From NCBI RefSeq assembly GCF_030123105.1, contig NZ_CP126095.1, positions 1,798,001-1,862,000 on the forward strand: 64,000 nt of DNA, written 5' to 3'. Below the pieces are notes generated by a model. That model did not search any database, was not told the DNA's origin, and was given only the letters and a program-made list of their open reading frames with translations. This stretch comes from Paenibacillus sp. G2S3. Lineage in GTDB: Bacteria; Bacillota; Bacilli; Paenibacillales; Paenibacillaceae. Of this stretch, positions 8,369-18,254 are shown piece after piece. Position 1 is the stretch's first letter; each line of letters starts with the position of its first letter. A program made the translations under genes and the position numbers.

Positions 8369-9942
8369 TGTTCGGTATTCCTGAGTATTTGTTAGTCCCT
8401 GCTGTTGTCGTTGCTGTTTTGTTTGTGCTAGGGATCGCATTCTGGGCACGTTACAAAACTGTTGGACCAGATGAAGGGATGATCGTAACGGGGTCGTTCT
8501 TGGGGAAAAATCATATTTCAGACGATGGTTCTGGTCGTAAAATAAAGATAGTACGTGGGGGCGGGGCATTTATCCTTCCTATCTTTCAGAAGGCTGAATT
8601 TATGTCGCTTCTTTCTCATAAACTCGATGTGACGACCCCGGAAGTATACACCGAACAAGGGGTTCCGGTTATTGCTGACGGTGTAGCAATTATTAAAGTG
8701 GGTAGCTCGACTGAAGATGTGGCGACAGCCGCTGAGCAATTTATGGGCAAACCGATTGAAGCGCTGAAGAGCGAAGCACAAGAAGTTCTTGAGGGTCATC
8801 TGCGGGCCATTCTCGGTTCGATGACCGTTGAGGAAGTATATCGTAACCGTGACCGTTTTGCGCAAGAGGTTCAAGGCGTGGCGGCACGTGATCTTAAGAA
8901 AATGGGTCTGCAAATTGTTTCCTTTACGATCAAGGATGTCCGAGACAAACATGGATATCTTGATGCATTAGGTAAACCGCGGATAGCTGCAGTGAAGCGG
9001 GATGCAGAGATCGCTGAAGCAGAAGCAGTGCGGGATGCGAGAATTCAAAAGGCAAATGCTGAAGAGCAAGGGCAAAAAGCAGAGCTGCTGCGGGATACGA
9101 ATATCGCCGAAGCCTCCAAGGAAAACCAGCTTAAGGTGGCTGCGTTTAAACGGGATCAGGATACAGCGAAAGCGGAAGCCGATCAGGCTTATCATATTCA
9201 AGAGGCACGCGCGAAGCAGACTGTTGTCGAAGAGCAAATGAAGGTTGAGCTGGTACGTAAGGAACGCGAAATCGATCTGCAAGCGAAAGAAATTCAAGTT
9301 CGTGAGAAGCAGTACGACGCAGAAGTGAAGAAAAAAGCGGAAGCGGATCGTTACGCAGTAGAGCAAGCGGCGGAAGCTGATAAGGCGAAGAGAATGCGTG
9401 AGGCAGATGCCTTGCAATACAGTATCGAAACGCAGGCAAAAGCTACGGCAGAGCAAAAGCGCCTTGAAGGGCAAGCGATGGCGGATGCAGAGCTGGCTAA
9501 AGGTACAGCGGATGCCGAAGTTATCCGGTTGCGTGGTCTAGCGGAAGCAGAAGCGAAAGAGAAGCTGGCGGAAGCCTTCCAGAAATTCGGCGAAGCAGCC
9601 GTGCTCGATATTATCGTCAAAATGCTGCCTGATTTGGCTGGCCAAATCGCGAAGCCGCTGGCATCCATTGATAAGCTTACCGTTGTAGATACCGGTAATG
9701 GTGAAGGAGCGGCACGTGTCAGCAACTATGTAACTCAATTGATGTCTACGGCTCCTGAGATGCTGAAGAGCGTCTCTGGAATTGACGTGGAGGCCCTGAT
9801 CAAAGGGCTGACGACTAGATCCTCAGGGTCAACTGGAAGCAAGGCTGTTCCAGTCACACCCGTGACCTCTATACAACCTCCAGCAGCAGCGGGGGGAGCG
9901 AGCAAAGCTTCAACTTCTGTGGCTGAGCAACCTGAAGACTAA
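8368..9942 (+). CDS. floT: Flotillin-family scaffold protein (SPFH domain)
   Basis: A 524-residue flotillin that scaffolds functional membrane microdomains on the inner leaflet. It has an N-terminal membrane segment (about 5-25), an SPFH/band-7 domain (about 30-210; GVPVIADGVAIIKV) and a very long Ala/Glu/Lys-rich coiled coil with repeated EAEA-type blocks (about 210-400). The C-terminus is a conserved helical part plus a low-complexity Ser/Thr/Pro tail. It overlaps the NfeD gene by one base. Similar to B. subtilis YuaG/FloT. Confidence 0.92.
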   Translation: MFGIPEYLLVPAVVVAVLFVLGIAFWARYKTVGPDEGMIVTGSFLGKNHISDDGSGRKIKIVRGGGAFILPIFQKAEFMSLLSHKLDVTTPEVYTEQGVPVIADGVAIIKVGSSTEDVATAAEQFMGKPIEALKSEAQEVLEGHLRAILGSMTVEEVYRNRDRFAQEVQGVAARDLKKMGLQIVSFTIKDVRDKHGYLDALGKPRIAAVKRDAEIAEAEAVRDARIQKANAEEQGQKAELLRDTNIAEASKENQLKVAAFKRDQDTAKAEADQAYHIQEARAKQTVVEEQMKVELVRKEREIDLQAKEIQVREKQYDAEVKKKAEADRYAVEQAAEADKAKRMREADALQYSIETQAKATAEQKRLEGQAMADAELAKGTADAEVIRLRGLAEAEAKEKLAEAFQKFGEAAVLDIIVKMLPDLAGQIAKPLASIDKLTVVDTGNGEGAARVSNYVTQLMSTAPEMLKSVSGIDVEALIKGLTTRSSGSTGSKAVPVTPVTSIQPPAAAGGASKASTSVAEQPED

Positions 9943-9976
9943 TTAAAGCAACAACTATAGAATGATTTAACTTAAG

Positions 9977-10015
9977 GTAAGCCCGGTAATTGCTACCGGG
10001 CTTACTCTAAGTTTT
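9977..10015 (+). terminator. Terminator of nfeD-flotillin operon
   Basis: A 12-bp perfect stem (9977-9988 with 9994-10005) with a 5-base loop is followed by a T-rich stretch. Confidence 0.8.
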
Positions 10016-10049
10016 TAGGCCTTAGCTATAGAATAGGAGAGGTGTGCGC

Positions 10050-10757
10050 GTGCAACTGATTTTAGATCATATCCATAAAAGCTTTGATGGTAAACAGGTG
10101 ATTAAGGATGCAGATTTCACCTTTGAAAAAGGGAAGATATACGGGCTACTCGGACGGAATGGAGCAGGCAAAACCACACTTTTTAATTGTCTGAGTGGAG
10201 AGATCCAGATGGATAGTGGCGCTGCTTTTATTGGTGAGAAAGATGCTGCCCGTCCGCTTCGTGATGAGGACATCGGATATGTGTTTTCTCTGCCCATCTT
10301 ACCTGAATTTCTGACAGGCTATGAGTTCGTAAAGTTTTATATGGACATTAACCGTGAGAAGATCGATCCGAATAAAAGCATTGAAGATTATTTTTCCATT
10401 ATTAAGTTTGAGGAAGAAGATCGGCACCGGCTGATTAAGGGTTATTCCCACGGGATGAAGAATAAAATTCAAATGCTCTGCTTTATCATTACTCGCCCGC
10501 CTTTGATTTTACTAGATGAGCCTTTAACCTCTTTTGATGTGATTGTGGCTCTTGAGATCAAGAAATTGCTGCGTGAGATGAAGCAGGATCACATCATTAT
10601 TTTTTCTACGCATATTTTGCAATTGGCCGCCGATTTATGTGACGAGTTGGTCATTCTAAATCATGGAACCCTTCAAGAAATTCCACGTGAGACCCTACAA
10701 AGTCCAGAGTTTGAGGAGCAGATTATAGCTTTACTTCAGGATGGCAACAATGATTAG
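10050..10757 (+). CDS. ABC transporter ATP-binding protein
   Basis: A 235-residue cytoplasmic ATPase subunit. It has Walker A GRNGAGKT (35-42), a degenerate signature in place of LSGGQ (YSHGMKNKIQML) and Walker B LILLDEPLTSFD. The GTG at 10050 has GGAGAGG seven bases ahead; the GTG at 10044 is too close. It overlaps the following membrane protein, so the two probably form one exporter. The substrate is unknown; the class resembles antibiotic or peptide efflux ATPases. Confidence 0.88.
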   Translation: MQLILDHIHKSFDGKQVIKDADFTFEKGKIYGLLGRNGAGKTTLFNCLSGEIQMDSGAAFIGEKDAARPLRDEDIGYVFSLPILPEFLTGYEFVKFYMDINREKIDPNKSIEDYFSIIKFEEEDRHRLIKGYSHGMKNKIQMLCFIITRPPLILLDEPLTSFDVIVALEIKKLLREMKQDHIIIFSTHILQLAADLCDELVILNHGTLQEIPRETLQSPEFEEQIIALLQDGNND

Positions 10758-12363
10758 TACACTTCGTACCATACAGGGGATTAGAGGTTCGTCCGCAGCC
10801 AATCGGCTGATTTACTATTTCAAAAAGCTACCTGTTCTTGGCAAACTTTTAAAAGGTGATATCTACTCTAACATTACACTTAAACAAGTTTTCGCATGGA
10901 TTGCACTTATACTAAAGGTCTTTTGGGGATTTTTAAGCAAGTTCGCCTATCTGGGCATTGTGGTTTATTTGCCAATTGTTCTTTTACACAAAGAAATGCC
11001 ACTCGCTGAACAGTATGCATTGTTCCTACATATCTTTATAATTCTGAGCTTTATAGTGGCTGCGGTATCGTATGTATTTATATTAGAGCCCAAACGGGAT
11101 AAATATATATGTGTGAAGCTGATGAGGATTCCGGCTAAGCAGTATATGCATGCTACACTTTTGCTTAAAGGCTTAACGTTTTTTATTTATTATGTGCCAG
11201 CATTAACCGTTTTTGCGGGAATTTTTGATGTACCACTGTGGCACGGCATATGGCTTGCAGTTCTGCTTACGGCCTGGAGAATAGTCACTGAGGCGCTGAA
11301 TCTTTGGTTTTTTGACAAAAAAGGAATTGTGTTAGTTAAAAAAATGAGCTGGGTATGGTCGGTGATTGGACTAGGCGCTCTACTTGCTTATTTTCCCCTT
11401 TATCTAGGGTATGCTTTTGTAAATGATGCGACAGGATTTAGTGTCCCAGTGAGTCTTCTGATCGTTGTACTTGGAGGAATTGCAGCTGTGTATATTGGAA
11501 AATATCCTAACTATCGCAGCGCTGTAGATGTCGTTACCAAGATAGATGATCCACTGCTGGACATGAACCGGATGATGAAAGAAGCAAGGGTGGCCGATGT
11601 TCAGACCAAGGAGAAGGACTTTTCGTCGGAAGAGCTTAAGGGTAAAGCATTTCAAGGTAAGACAGGTTACGCCTACCTGAATGCTATTTTTTTCTCCAGA
11701 CATAAACGCTTGTTGATTCAACCTATCCAGAGGCGTTTAACCATCATTGGTGTACTCTTTATAGTGGCAGTCCTAATCATGTTCATTTCGCCGAAGACAT
11801 CGTCCAAGTTTACGACGTATCTGCTCGGTGGGCTTCCCTTTTTTGTATTTATAATGAACTATACCTCTATAGGTGAGCGTGTGTGTAAAGCGATGTTTTA
11901 TAATTGTGATCTAAGCTTATTGCGTTATGGATTCTATCGTGAACAAGCTGCAATTCTGGACAATTTCAAGATACGTCTTATTAAATTGAGTGGCCTTAAT
12001 CTTATTCCTGCCTTCGCCATATGTTTAGCATGTACTCTGCTGTTTCTGCTCTCTGGTGCTGATTGGGGTTTGATGAATGCGGTGATTTTTTGGGTAACGA
12101 TTCTTTGTCTTTCCTTGTTCTTCTCAGTGCACCACTTGTTCATGTATTATATTTTTCAACCGTACAGCACGGAGCTTAATATGAAAAATCCATTCTTTTT
12201 TATCGTCAACAGCATCGTATTGGGATTAAGCGTGGCTTGTATCGGATTCCCAAAAGCATCGTCACTTTTTACACTAGTTGTTCTTGCGGGAACGATTGCT
12301 TATATGGTTATTGCCGTGATGTTGGTTTACAGGTTCTCCAGTCGAACCTTTCGGGTGAAGTAG
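10741..12363 (+). CDS. ABC-type multi-TM membrane protein partnering the preceding ATPase
   Basis: A 540-residue protein with about ten hydrophobic segments in two blocks (about 65-265 and 325-535) separated by a charged cytoplasmic stretch (about 270-320). This fits a permease that forms both halves of the channel. It overlaps the ATPase gene by 17 bases (alternative ATG at 10750), which supports translational coupling. No substrate-specific motif is recognisable. Confidence 0.75.
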   Translation: MATMISTLRTIQGIRGSSAANRLIYYFKKLPVLGKLLKGDIYSNITLKQVFAWIALILKVFWGFLSKFAYLGIVVYLPIVLLHKEMPLAEQYALFLHIFIILSFIVAAVSYVFILEPKRDKYICVKLMRIPAKQYMHATLLLKGLTFFIYYVPALTVFAGIFDVPLWHGIWLAVLLTAWRIVTEALNLWFFDKKGIVLVKKMSWVWSVIGLGALLAYFPLYLGYAFVNDATGFSVPVSLLIVVLGGIAAVYIGKYPNYRSAVDVVTKIDDPLLDMNRMMKEARVADVQTKEKDFSSEELKGKAFQGKTGYAYLNAIFFSRHKRLLIQPIQRRLTIIGVLFIVAVLIMFISPKTSSKFTTYLLGGLPFFVFIMNYTSIGERVCKAMFYNCDLSLLRYGFYREQAAILDNFKIRLIKLSGLNLIPAFAICLACTLLFLLSGADWGLMNAVIFWVTILCLSLFFSVHHLFMYYIFQPYSTELNMKNPFFFIVNSIVLGLSVACIGFPKASSLFTLVVLAGTIAYMVIAVMLVYRFSSRTFRVK

Positions 12364-12492
12364 AACGCAGAGTGTTCTTCTAATATCGGAATGTTGATGA
12401 TATGATGGTAGCGAGAGTTTTTTAATCGTACCGTTTCATGTTGCGTTTGCTGCTTGGAAGTCAGGTGTTTAGAAATAAAAGAGGTGTCAAAA

Positions 12493-13368
12493 ATGAGTAG
12501 CATAACTGTAGCAAAGGTGTTAAATAACAACGTTATCATTGCGGACCATCCCCAATATTCCGAGGTTGTAGTGATTGGCAAAGGGATAGGGTTTAATCGA
12601 AAATTGCATGATCGGATTGATCTATCCTCCGTGGAGAAGATGTTTATTCTTCGCAGCCAGGAAGAGCAGGAACAATATAAACAGCTTCTTCCCCAAGTGG
12701 ATGAGAAGTTGATTGAGATTGTACATGAAATTTTGTTATATATTATGCATAGCAGTAGTCAACCACTAAATGAGCATGTTCATATTGCACTCACTGATCA
12801 TATCTCATTTGCTATCCGGCGTTATGAACAAGATATCCCAATTCACAATCCGTTTTTGTATGAGACTAAGGAAATTTATCCTGAAGAATATAAGATGGCA
12901 GAGTATGCGATTGAGCGGATTAATGAAGGCATGGGTGTGGATTTGCCCGTAGATGAGGTAGGGTTTGTTGCACTTCATATCGTTAGCGCGCTGAGCAATA
13001 GACAAATTTCCGAGGTCAGACAGCATTCTCTTTTGATTGGGGATTTGATCGGAATCGTAGAGAATAACCTCGAATATCGAATTCCTCGGGATTCACTTGA
13101 TTATTCGCGATTGGTGACTCATTTACGATTTGTTCTAGAAAGACTGCGCCGTGGAGAATCGGTAAGGGAGACTTCTACGTTGGATGGTCTTATGAAAAGA
13201 GAGTATCCCGAAATGTATACCTTGGCTTGGCAATTAACTAAGGTTATCGAGAACCGAGTGCGAATTCCTGTGTATCCAGCAGAGGTCAGTTATTTGACAG
13301 TTCATCTGCAACGTCTTGCCCAGAAGAAAGAGGATGAATTGGATATGGAGACGAATGGTAAAGCCTGA
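12493..13368 (+). CDS. glcT: BglG-family antiterminator of the glucose PTS
   Basis: A 291-residue RNA-binding antiterminator. The N-terminal CAT domain (about 1-60) binds the RAT hairpin in the ptsG leader, and two PTS regulation domains with conserved His follow (PRD1 about 65-170, e.g. DHISFAIRRY; PRD2 about 175-280, e.g. SRLVTHLRFVLERL). EII-dependent phosphorylation of the PRDs switches it off when glucose is absent. The start at 12493 has AGAGGTG ahead; the longer frame from 12454 starts before this site. It lies directly upstream of ptsG, whose leader contains its target. Confidence 0.92.
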   Translation: MSSITVAKVLNNNVIIADHPQYSEVVVIGKGIGFNRKLHDRIDLSSVEKMFILRSQEEQEQYKQLLPQVDEKLIEIVHEILLYIMHSSSQPLNEHVHIALTDHISFAIRRYEQDIPIHNPFLYETKEIYPEEYKMAEYAIERINEGMGVDLPVDEVGFVALHIVSALSNRQISEVRQHSLLIGDLIGIVENNLEYRIPRDSLDYSRLVTHLRFVLERLRRGESVRETSTLDGLMKREYPEMYTLAWQLTKVIENRVRIPVYPAEVSYLTVHLQRLAQKKEDELDMETNGKA

Positions 13369-13469
13369 AATGCCTTCGGCGTCCTTATAAGGACGGTAAG
13401 CGTTTAAGCGAGAAATATATGGATACAGTATAATGTGTAACTTATACTTTCGTATCTTTTAAAAAAAGC

Positions 13470-13498
13470 TTGTCACTTCAAAAAAACGGTGCTACAAT
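13470..13498 (+). promoter_or_regulatory. SigA-type promoter of ptsG
   Basis: TTGTCA (13470-13475), a 17-bp spacer and TACAAT (13493-13498). Transcription should start near 13505, ahead of the RAT. Confidence 0.75.
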
Positions 13499-13529
13499 AT
13501 CCGTGTCCTATTTAAAACAGAATACCAAG

Positions 13530-13652
13530 CGTGTAACTGATTCGATCAGGCATGAGTGATTTACAGTATTTTGGTTGCTAGTCCCCAACTTGGGGTAATC
13601 TAACCTTAGCGTTAGATAACAACCTTTATACTGTGTTGCTCATGCCTTTTTT
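13530..13652 (+). promoter_or_regulatory. RAT antiterminator element overlapping the ptsG leader terminator
   Basis: The RAT-like segment GTGTAACTGATTCGATCAGG is at 13531-13550 and continues to about 13559. Its 3' end overlaps the left arm of a large branched terminator: AGGCATGAG (13548-13556) pairs with CTCATGCCT (13639-13647), further pairs form at 13563-13569/13628-13634, an inner CCCC/GGGG hairpin sits near 13583-13595, and a T run follows. Binding of GlcT to the RAT would block the terminator. The layout matches the known B. subtilis ptsG switch. Confidence 0.88.
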
Positions 13653-13696
13653 GGCATCTGTTTTACTTAAAAAGTAAATAATGAAAGGAAGTGACC

Positions 13697-15763
13697 ATGA
13701 TGTTCAAAAAGCTTTTCGGCGTTTTACAAAGAGTCGGTAAAGCGCTAATGCTCCCAGTAGCGATACTGCCAGCAGCCGGTCTGCTCCTTGGAATAGGAAA
13801 CATGCTGGTAAACCCCGATTTTCTACAATACGTTCCGGCACTGGAAAATGATGTAGTTCAGGCAATTGCGAACGTATTGATGAACTCAGGGCAAATTGTA
13901 TTTGATAATTTATCCTTACTATTTGCCGTGGGTGTTGCCATCGGTTTATCCGGTGGTGAGGGTGTTGCTGGTCTAGCCGCTATTATTGGTTTCCTCGTAA
14001 TGAATGTTACGATGGGTACTGTAATTGGCGTCAATGATTATGTCCTGAGCCAAGGCGACTTCTCCTATGCTAGCGTCTTAGGAATTCCAACACTGCAAAC
14101 GGGGGTATTTGGAGGTATACTCGTCGGTATATTGGCATCGTCCATGTACAAGCGATTTTTCAAAATTGAGCTTCCATCCTACCTAGGCTTCTTTGCAGGT
14201 AAACGTTTCGTTCCGATCATGACTGCGGTAACGTCTTTGCTTCTTGGTCTGGCATTGACCTTAGTTTGGCCGCCAATTCAGCACGGTCTGAACTATGTAT
14301 CACAAAGTATGATTGATACGAATAAAACGCTCGCTGCGTTTATCTTCGGAACAATCGAACGCTCGCTGATTCCTTTTGGTCTGCATCACATCTTCTATTC
14401 TCCGTTCTGGTATGAATTTGGTACCTACGTAGATAAAGCTGGAGAATTGGTACGTGGTGACCAACGGATCTTCATGCAGCAGCTTCGTGATGGTGTAGAA
14501 TTTACAGCAGGAACATTTACAACAGGTAAATATCCTTTCATGATGTTCGGTCTTCCAGCAGCTGCTTTGGCCATCTATCATGAAGCTAAGCCTCAGAATA
14601 AAAAACTTGTCGGAGGCTTGATGCTTTCCGCAGCATTGACTTCATTCCTGACAGGGATTACTGAGCCGCTCGAATTCTCGTTCTTGTTCGTGGCTCCACT
14701 ACTGTTCGCGGTACACGCTGTATTTGCTGGTTTGTCCTTTATGACCATGCATATCCTTAATGTCAAGATTGGTATGACTTTCTCGGGAGGCTTTATTGAT
14801 TACGTGCTCTTTGGTATTATCCCGAACCGTACGGCTTGGTGGCTCGTAATTCCAGTAGGTCTTGCTCTTGCCGTAATTTACTACTTCGGATTCCGCTTTG
14901 TTATTCGGAAGTTCAATCTGATGACTCCGGGTCGTGAAGAGGATACAGGTGAAGTCGAAGATACGAACACAGAAGCCATTTCTAAAACAGGTGATGATTT
15001 ACCACGAAACATTTTGTCTGCGTTGGGTGGTAAAGAAAATATCGCTCATCTGGATGCTTGTATTACCCGCCTTCGTGTGGAGGTTAAAGATAAATCAGGC
15101 GTGGATAAGACTCGTCTGAAGAAGCTAGGTGCATCAGGTGTGCTTGAGGTGGGTAATAACGTTCAAGCGATCTTTGGTACACGTTCCGATACCATAAAAT
15201 CTCAGATTCAAGATGTAATTAACGGGAAGACACCTGCACCAACGCCGGTAGCAGCCACGCCACAGCCTGAAGAAGAGCAGCAGGCAGGTGAAGCTGGTGA
15301 AGCGATAATAAAAGAAGATATCGTCTCTCCGGTAAATGGTGAACTGGTGGATATTACTGAGGTTCCAGATCCAGTGTTCTCCCAAAAAATGACGGGTGAT
15401 GGTTTTGCCTTCCTATCCGATGATGGGAAGATTGCTTCACCAGTCTACGGTAAAGTGTTTAATGTGTTCCCGAGCAAGCATGCGATCGGCATTATGTCCG
15501 ATGGAGGCAAGGAAGTGCTCGTTCATATAGGGGTAAATACAGTTAAGCTTAAAGGTCAAGGCTTTACAGTTCTAGTTGAAGAGGGCGACCTTGTAGCTGC
15601 TGGACAGCCGATCATGGAAGTGGATCTAGAATATGTAAAAGCACATGCACCATCAGTTATGTCTCCTGTTATTTTCTCCAATTTGCCAGAAGGCTCTTCC
15701 GTAACCTTGAAGAAGCCAGGCAAGGTATCTATTGGGGATAAGGATATTATTGCCATTCAGTAA
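13697..15763 (+). CDS. ptsG: Glucose-specific PTS transporter EIICBA
   Basis: Imports glucose and phosphorylates it to glucose-6-phosphate, using phosphate from HPr. In order the 688 residues hold EIIC with about ten membrane segments (1-410), EIIB with the phosphorylated Cys455 in DACITRLR, a Pro/Ala/Glu-rich linker, and a C-terminal EIIA-Glc domain with the active His610 in [10 protein letters not shown]. The ATG at 13697 follows AAAGGAAG; a GTG at 13691 is unlikely. It is controlled by the upstream RAT/terminator and GlcT, with ptsH and ptsI just downstream. Confidence 0.96.
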   Translation: MMFKKLFGVLQRVGKALMLPVAILPAAGLLLGIGNMLVNPDFLQYVPALENDVVQAIANVLMNSGQIVFDNLSLLFAVGVAIGLSGGEGVAGLAAIIGFLVMNVTMGTVIGVNDYVLSQGDFSYASVLGIPTLQTGVFGGILVGILASSMYKRFFKIELPSYLGFFAGKRFVPIMTAVTSLLLGLALTLVWPPIQHGLNYVSQSMIDTNKTLAAFIFGTIERSLIPFGLHHIFYSPFWYEFGTYVDKAGELVRGDQRIFMQQLRDGVEFTAGTFTTGKYPFMMFGLPAAALAIYHEAKPQNKKLVGGLMLSAALTSFLTGITEPLEFSFLFVAPLLFAVHAVFAGLSFMTMHILNVKIGMTFSGGFIDYVLFGIIPNRTAWWLVIPVGLALAVIYYFGFRFVIRKFNLMTPGREEDTGEVEDTNTEAISKTGDDLPRNILSALGGKENIAHLDACITRLRVEVKDKSGVDKTRLKKLGASGVLEVGNNVQAIFGTRSDTIKSQIQDVINGKTPAPTPVAATPQPEEEQQAGEAGEAIIKEDIVSPVNGELVDITEVPDPVFSQKMTGDGFAFLSDDGKIASPVYGKVFNVFPSKHAIGIMSDGGKEVLVHIGVNTVKLKGQGFTVLVEEGDLVAAGQPIMEVDLEYVKAHAPSVMSPVIFSNLPEGSSVTLKKPGKVSIGDKDIIAIQ

Positions 15764-15778
15764 AAGTGCAAGGGTGGA

Positions 15779-15805
15779 CGCTTCCTTTAAACATTAAAGG
15801 GAGCG
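15779..15805 (+). other. Intercistronic hairpin between ptsG and ptsH
   Basis: An 11-bp stem (15779-15789 with 15795-15805, one G-T pair) and a 5-base loop with no T run. It is more likely an mRNA-stabilising or processing hairpin than a terminator. Confidence 0.5.
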
Positions 15806-15863
15806 AAGCCTTCACTATAAATTAAAAAATATTCTATTAAAAGAAAGCGAGTTGGATAATATT

Positions 15864-16139
15864 ATGCAAACAACATTCAGAATTATCGATGAAGATGGAA
15901 TTCACGCACGTCCGGCAACTGCCTTGGTAAATACAGCTACTAAATTCAAAGGTACAGAAGCTTATGCAGAAGCAAAAGGCAAAAAAGTTACATTGAAATC
16001 TATCCTTGGTGTATTGTCATTGGGTCTAGAAGCTGGAGACACTTTGTCTCTGATTACTGAAGGTGGCGAAGAAGCTGAAGCTCTGAGCGCACTTTCTGAT
16101 GTAATGATCAAAGAAGGGCTAGGGGAAATCCATGAGTAA
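15864..16139 (+). CDS. ptsH: Phosphocarrier protein HPr
   Basis: A 91-residue cytoplasmic phosphocarrier that passes phosphate from enzyme I to the EIIA domains. His14 in GIHARPA is the catalytic site, and Ser46 in LKSILGV is the site for HPr kinase, which makes HPr a CcpA co-repressor in Bacillota. I chose the ATG at 15864, since a start at the TTG at 15852 would add residues not typical of the family. It overlaps ptsI by 8 bases. Confidence 0.95.
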   Translation: MQTTFRIIDEDGIHARPATALVNTATKFKGTEAYAEAKGKKVTLKSILGVLSLGLEAGDTLSLITEGGEEAEALSALSDVMIKEGLGEIHE

Positions 16140-17844
16140 AATTTCAGGAATCGCGGCTTCAGCAGGGATTGCAGTAGCCCGTGCTTTTATCCTGAAACAT
16201 CCGGATTATACAATTACAAAGACTAGTATCAGTGATCCTGAAGCAGAAGTCGCTAAGTTGAATGACGCACTTGCTAAATCAAGTGCTGAACTGCAAACCA
16301 TTAAAGAGCGTACTTTAGCAGAACTAGGAGAGAAGAAAGCAGAGATTTTTGCATCCCATCTGCTGATTCTTGAGGACCCTGAACTGATTAATCCCGTAAT
16401 TGATAAAATTCGTCAGGAATCGGTTAACGCGGACTATGCACTAAACGAAGTAGCTACACAATTCATTGAAATGTTCGAAAACATGAAGAGTGCTTACTTA
16501 CAGGAACGTGCAGCTGACATGCGTGATGTGACCAAACGCCTGCTGAACCACTTGCTGGGTATTCATTATGTTAGTCCTGCAGAAATCAATGAAGAGGTTA
16601 TTGTGATCGCTGAGGATTTGACACCTTCTGACACAGCACAGCTAAATCGCAAATACGTTAAAGGCTTCACAACAAACATTGGTGGACGTACGTCTCACTC
16701 CGCGATTATGGCACGTTCCTTGGAAATTCCAGCGGTAGTTGGAACTAAGAATGTCATGACAGAAGTGAATTCTGGGGATCTAGTGATTGTCGATGGTCTG
16801 AACGGTGACGTTCTTATTAATCCTAGTGAAGCAGAAGTGGCGGAGTACGTTCGCAAGCAGGAAGCTTACGACTTGCAAATTGCAGAGTGGAAGAAACTTC
16901 GTGATAAACCAACGATTTCTGCAGACGGTAAGCACGTGGAGCTGGCGGCTAATATCGGTACACCAAACGATGTCAATGGCGTAATTGAGAATGGCGGCGA
17001 AGGTGTAGGCTTGTATCGTACTGAATTTCTATACATGGGCCGCGATAAGCTGCCTTCTGAGGAAATTCAATATAACGCCTATCGTGCTGTGCTTGAGAAT
17101 ATGAAAGGCAAACCGGTAGTCGTGCGTACACTAGATATCGGTGGCGACAAAGAGCTTCCGTATTTGGATCTTCCAAAGGAAATGAATCCTTTCTTAGGAT
17201 TCCGTGCGATTCGTCTTTGTCTGGATCGTCAGGATATTTTCCGTACGCAGCTGCGTGCTTTACTAAGAGCAAGTGTTCATGGGGATCTTCGCATTATGTT
17301 CCCTATGATCGCAACACTTGGTGAATTCCGTGCAGCCCGTGATCTTCTACTTGAAGAGAAAGCGAAGCTTCGTGAAGAAGGTAAGGAAGTATCTGACAAC
17401 ATTCAGCTCGGCATAATGGTTGAGATTCCTTCCACTGCAGTACTGGCTGACCAGTTTGCAAAGGAAGTTGATTTCTTCAGTATTGGTACGAATGATCTTA
17501 TTCAATATACAATGGCTGCTGACCGTATGAATGAACGGGTTTCTTACCTGTATCAGCCTTACAATCCGGCCATCCTGCGTTTGGTCAAGAATGTAATTGA
17601 TGCAGCGCATGCAGAAGGTAAATGGACAGGAATGTGCGGTGAAATGGCTGGGGACGCAACAGCGATTCCACTCTTACTAGGTCTTGGCCTTGATGAATTC
17701 AGTATGAGTGCAACGTCAATTCTGCCAGCACGTAGTCAAATTTCTAAATTGTCGGCTGCCGACATGAAGGAACTGGCTGCAAAAGCACTGCAACTTGGCA
17801 CTGCTGAAGAAGTAGCTGCACTTGTTCAAAGCATCACTAATTAA
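16132..17844 (+). CDS. ptsI: PTS enzyme I (phosphoenolpyruvate-protein phosphotransferase)
   Basis: Takes phosphate from phosphoenolpyruvate and donates it to HPr, the first step of all PTS uptake. It has 570 residues, the usual family length. The phosphorylated His189 lies in [12 protein letters not shown]. The C-terminal PEP-binding barrel carries Cys502 in GMCGEMAGD and the [12 protein letters not shown] segment. It overlaps ptsH, which supports coupled expression, and is followed by a terminator. Confidence 0.96.
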   Translation: MSKISGIAASAGIAVARAFILKHPDYTITKTSISDPEAEVAKLNDALAKSSAELQTIKERTLAELGEKKAEIFASHLLILEDPELINPVIDKIRQESVNADYALNEVATQFIEMFENMKSAYLQERAADMRDVTKRLLNHLLGIHYVSPAEINEEVIVIAEDLTPSDTAQLNRKYVKGFTTNIGGRTSHSAIMARSLEIPAVVGTKNVMTEVNSGDLVIVDGLNGDVLINPSEAEVAEYVRKQEAYDLQIAEWKKLRDKPTISADGKHVELAANIGTPNDVNGVIENGGEGVGLYRTEFLYMGRDKLPSEEIQYNAYRAVLENMKGKPVVVRTLDIGGDKELPYLDLPKEMNPFLGFRAIRLCLDRQDIFRTQLRALLRASVHGDLRIMFPMIATLGEFRAARDLLLEEKAKLREEGKEVSDNIQLGIMVEIPSTAVLADQFAKEVDFFSIGTNDLIQYTMAADRMNERVSYLYQPYNPAILRLVKNVIDAAHAEGKWTGMCGEMAGDATAIPLLLGLGLDEFSMSATSILPARSQISKLSAADMKELAAKALQLGTAEEVAALVQSITN

Positions 17845-17899
17845 TAATTTCCATATGCATTACTCCGTTTAAGCGTTTTATAGCGTTCCAACTACTATT

Positions 17900-17932
17900 A
17901 CCGACTTCCGCTGTTTGGAGGTCGGTTTTTTT
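17900..17932 (+). terminator. Terminator after ptsI
   Basis: A 10-bp stem (17900-17909 with 17917-17926, one G-T pair) with a 7-base loop, followed by seven T. The remaining gap to 18254 holds short inverted repeats (for example ACTTGCA/TGCAAGT near 18154-18173) but no credible gene. Confidence 0.85.
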
Positions 17933-18254
17933 GTGCTTATATCCATAATTTATTTGTTACATTGGCTTATGTTCATACGTGAGCGTTATACTCAACTAAG
18001 AATAACTAAATTCACTTTTTATTTGCTTTATTGCACAGATGTCTATGCCGATAGTAATAGTGATGAGTATAAAGTCGGTAAAGAACCCAAACCTGTCAAT
18101 ATGTCTTACATATAATAGTATGGATCCATAGAAAGTTTATACTCCTTTATCGACTTGCAGAGCTGTGCAAGTATTAATACGATCATAATTGGAAATATTT
18201 GGACTTATAAGTATCCCTATAAGTAGGTAGGGAGCCATAGGATGGTGTTAACTC

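Noticed and set aside
13395..13408. cre-like sequence upstream of the ptsG promoter
   Set aside because: It matches 11 of 14 positions with a poor 3' end, and the RAT/GlcT switch already explains control of ptsG.
17868..17881. cre-like sequence after ptsI
   Set aside because: It lies between a stop codon and a terminator, where a CcpA site would have little effect.
17915..18115. 66-codon hydrophobic frame after ptsI
   Set aside because: It begins inside the ptsI terminator hairpin, has no ribosome site and no conserved pattern.
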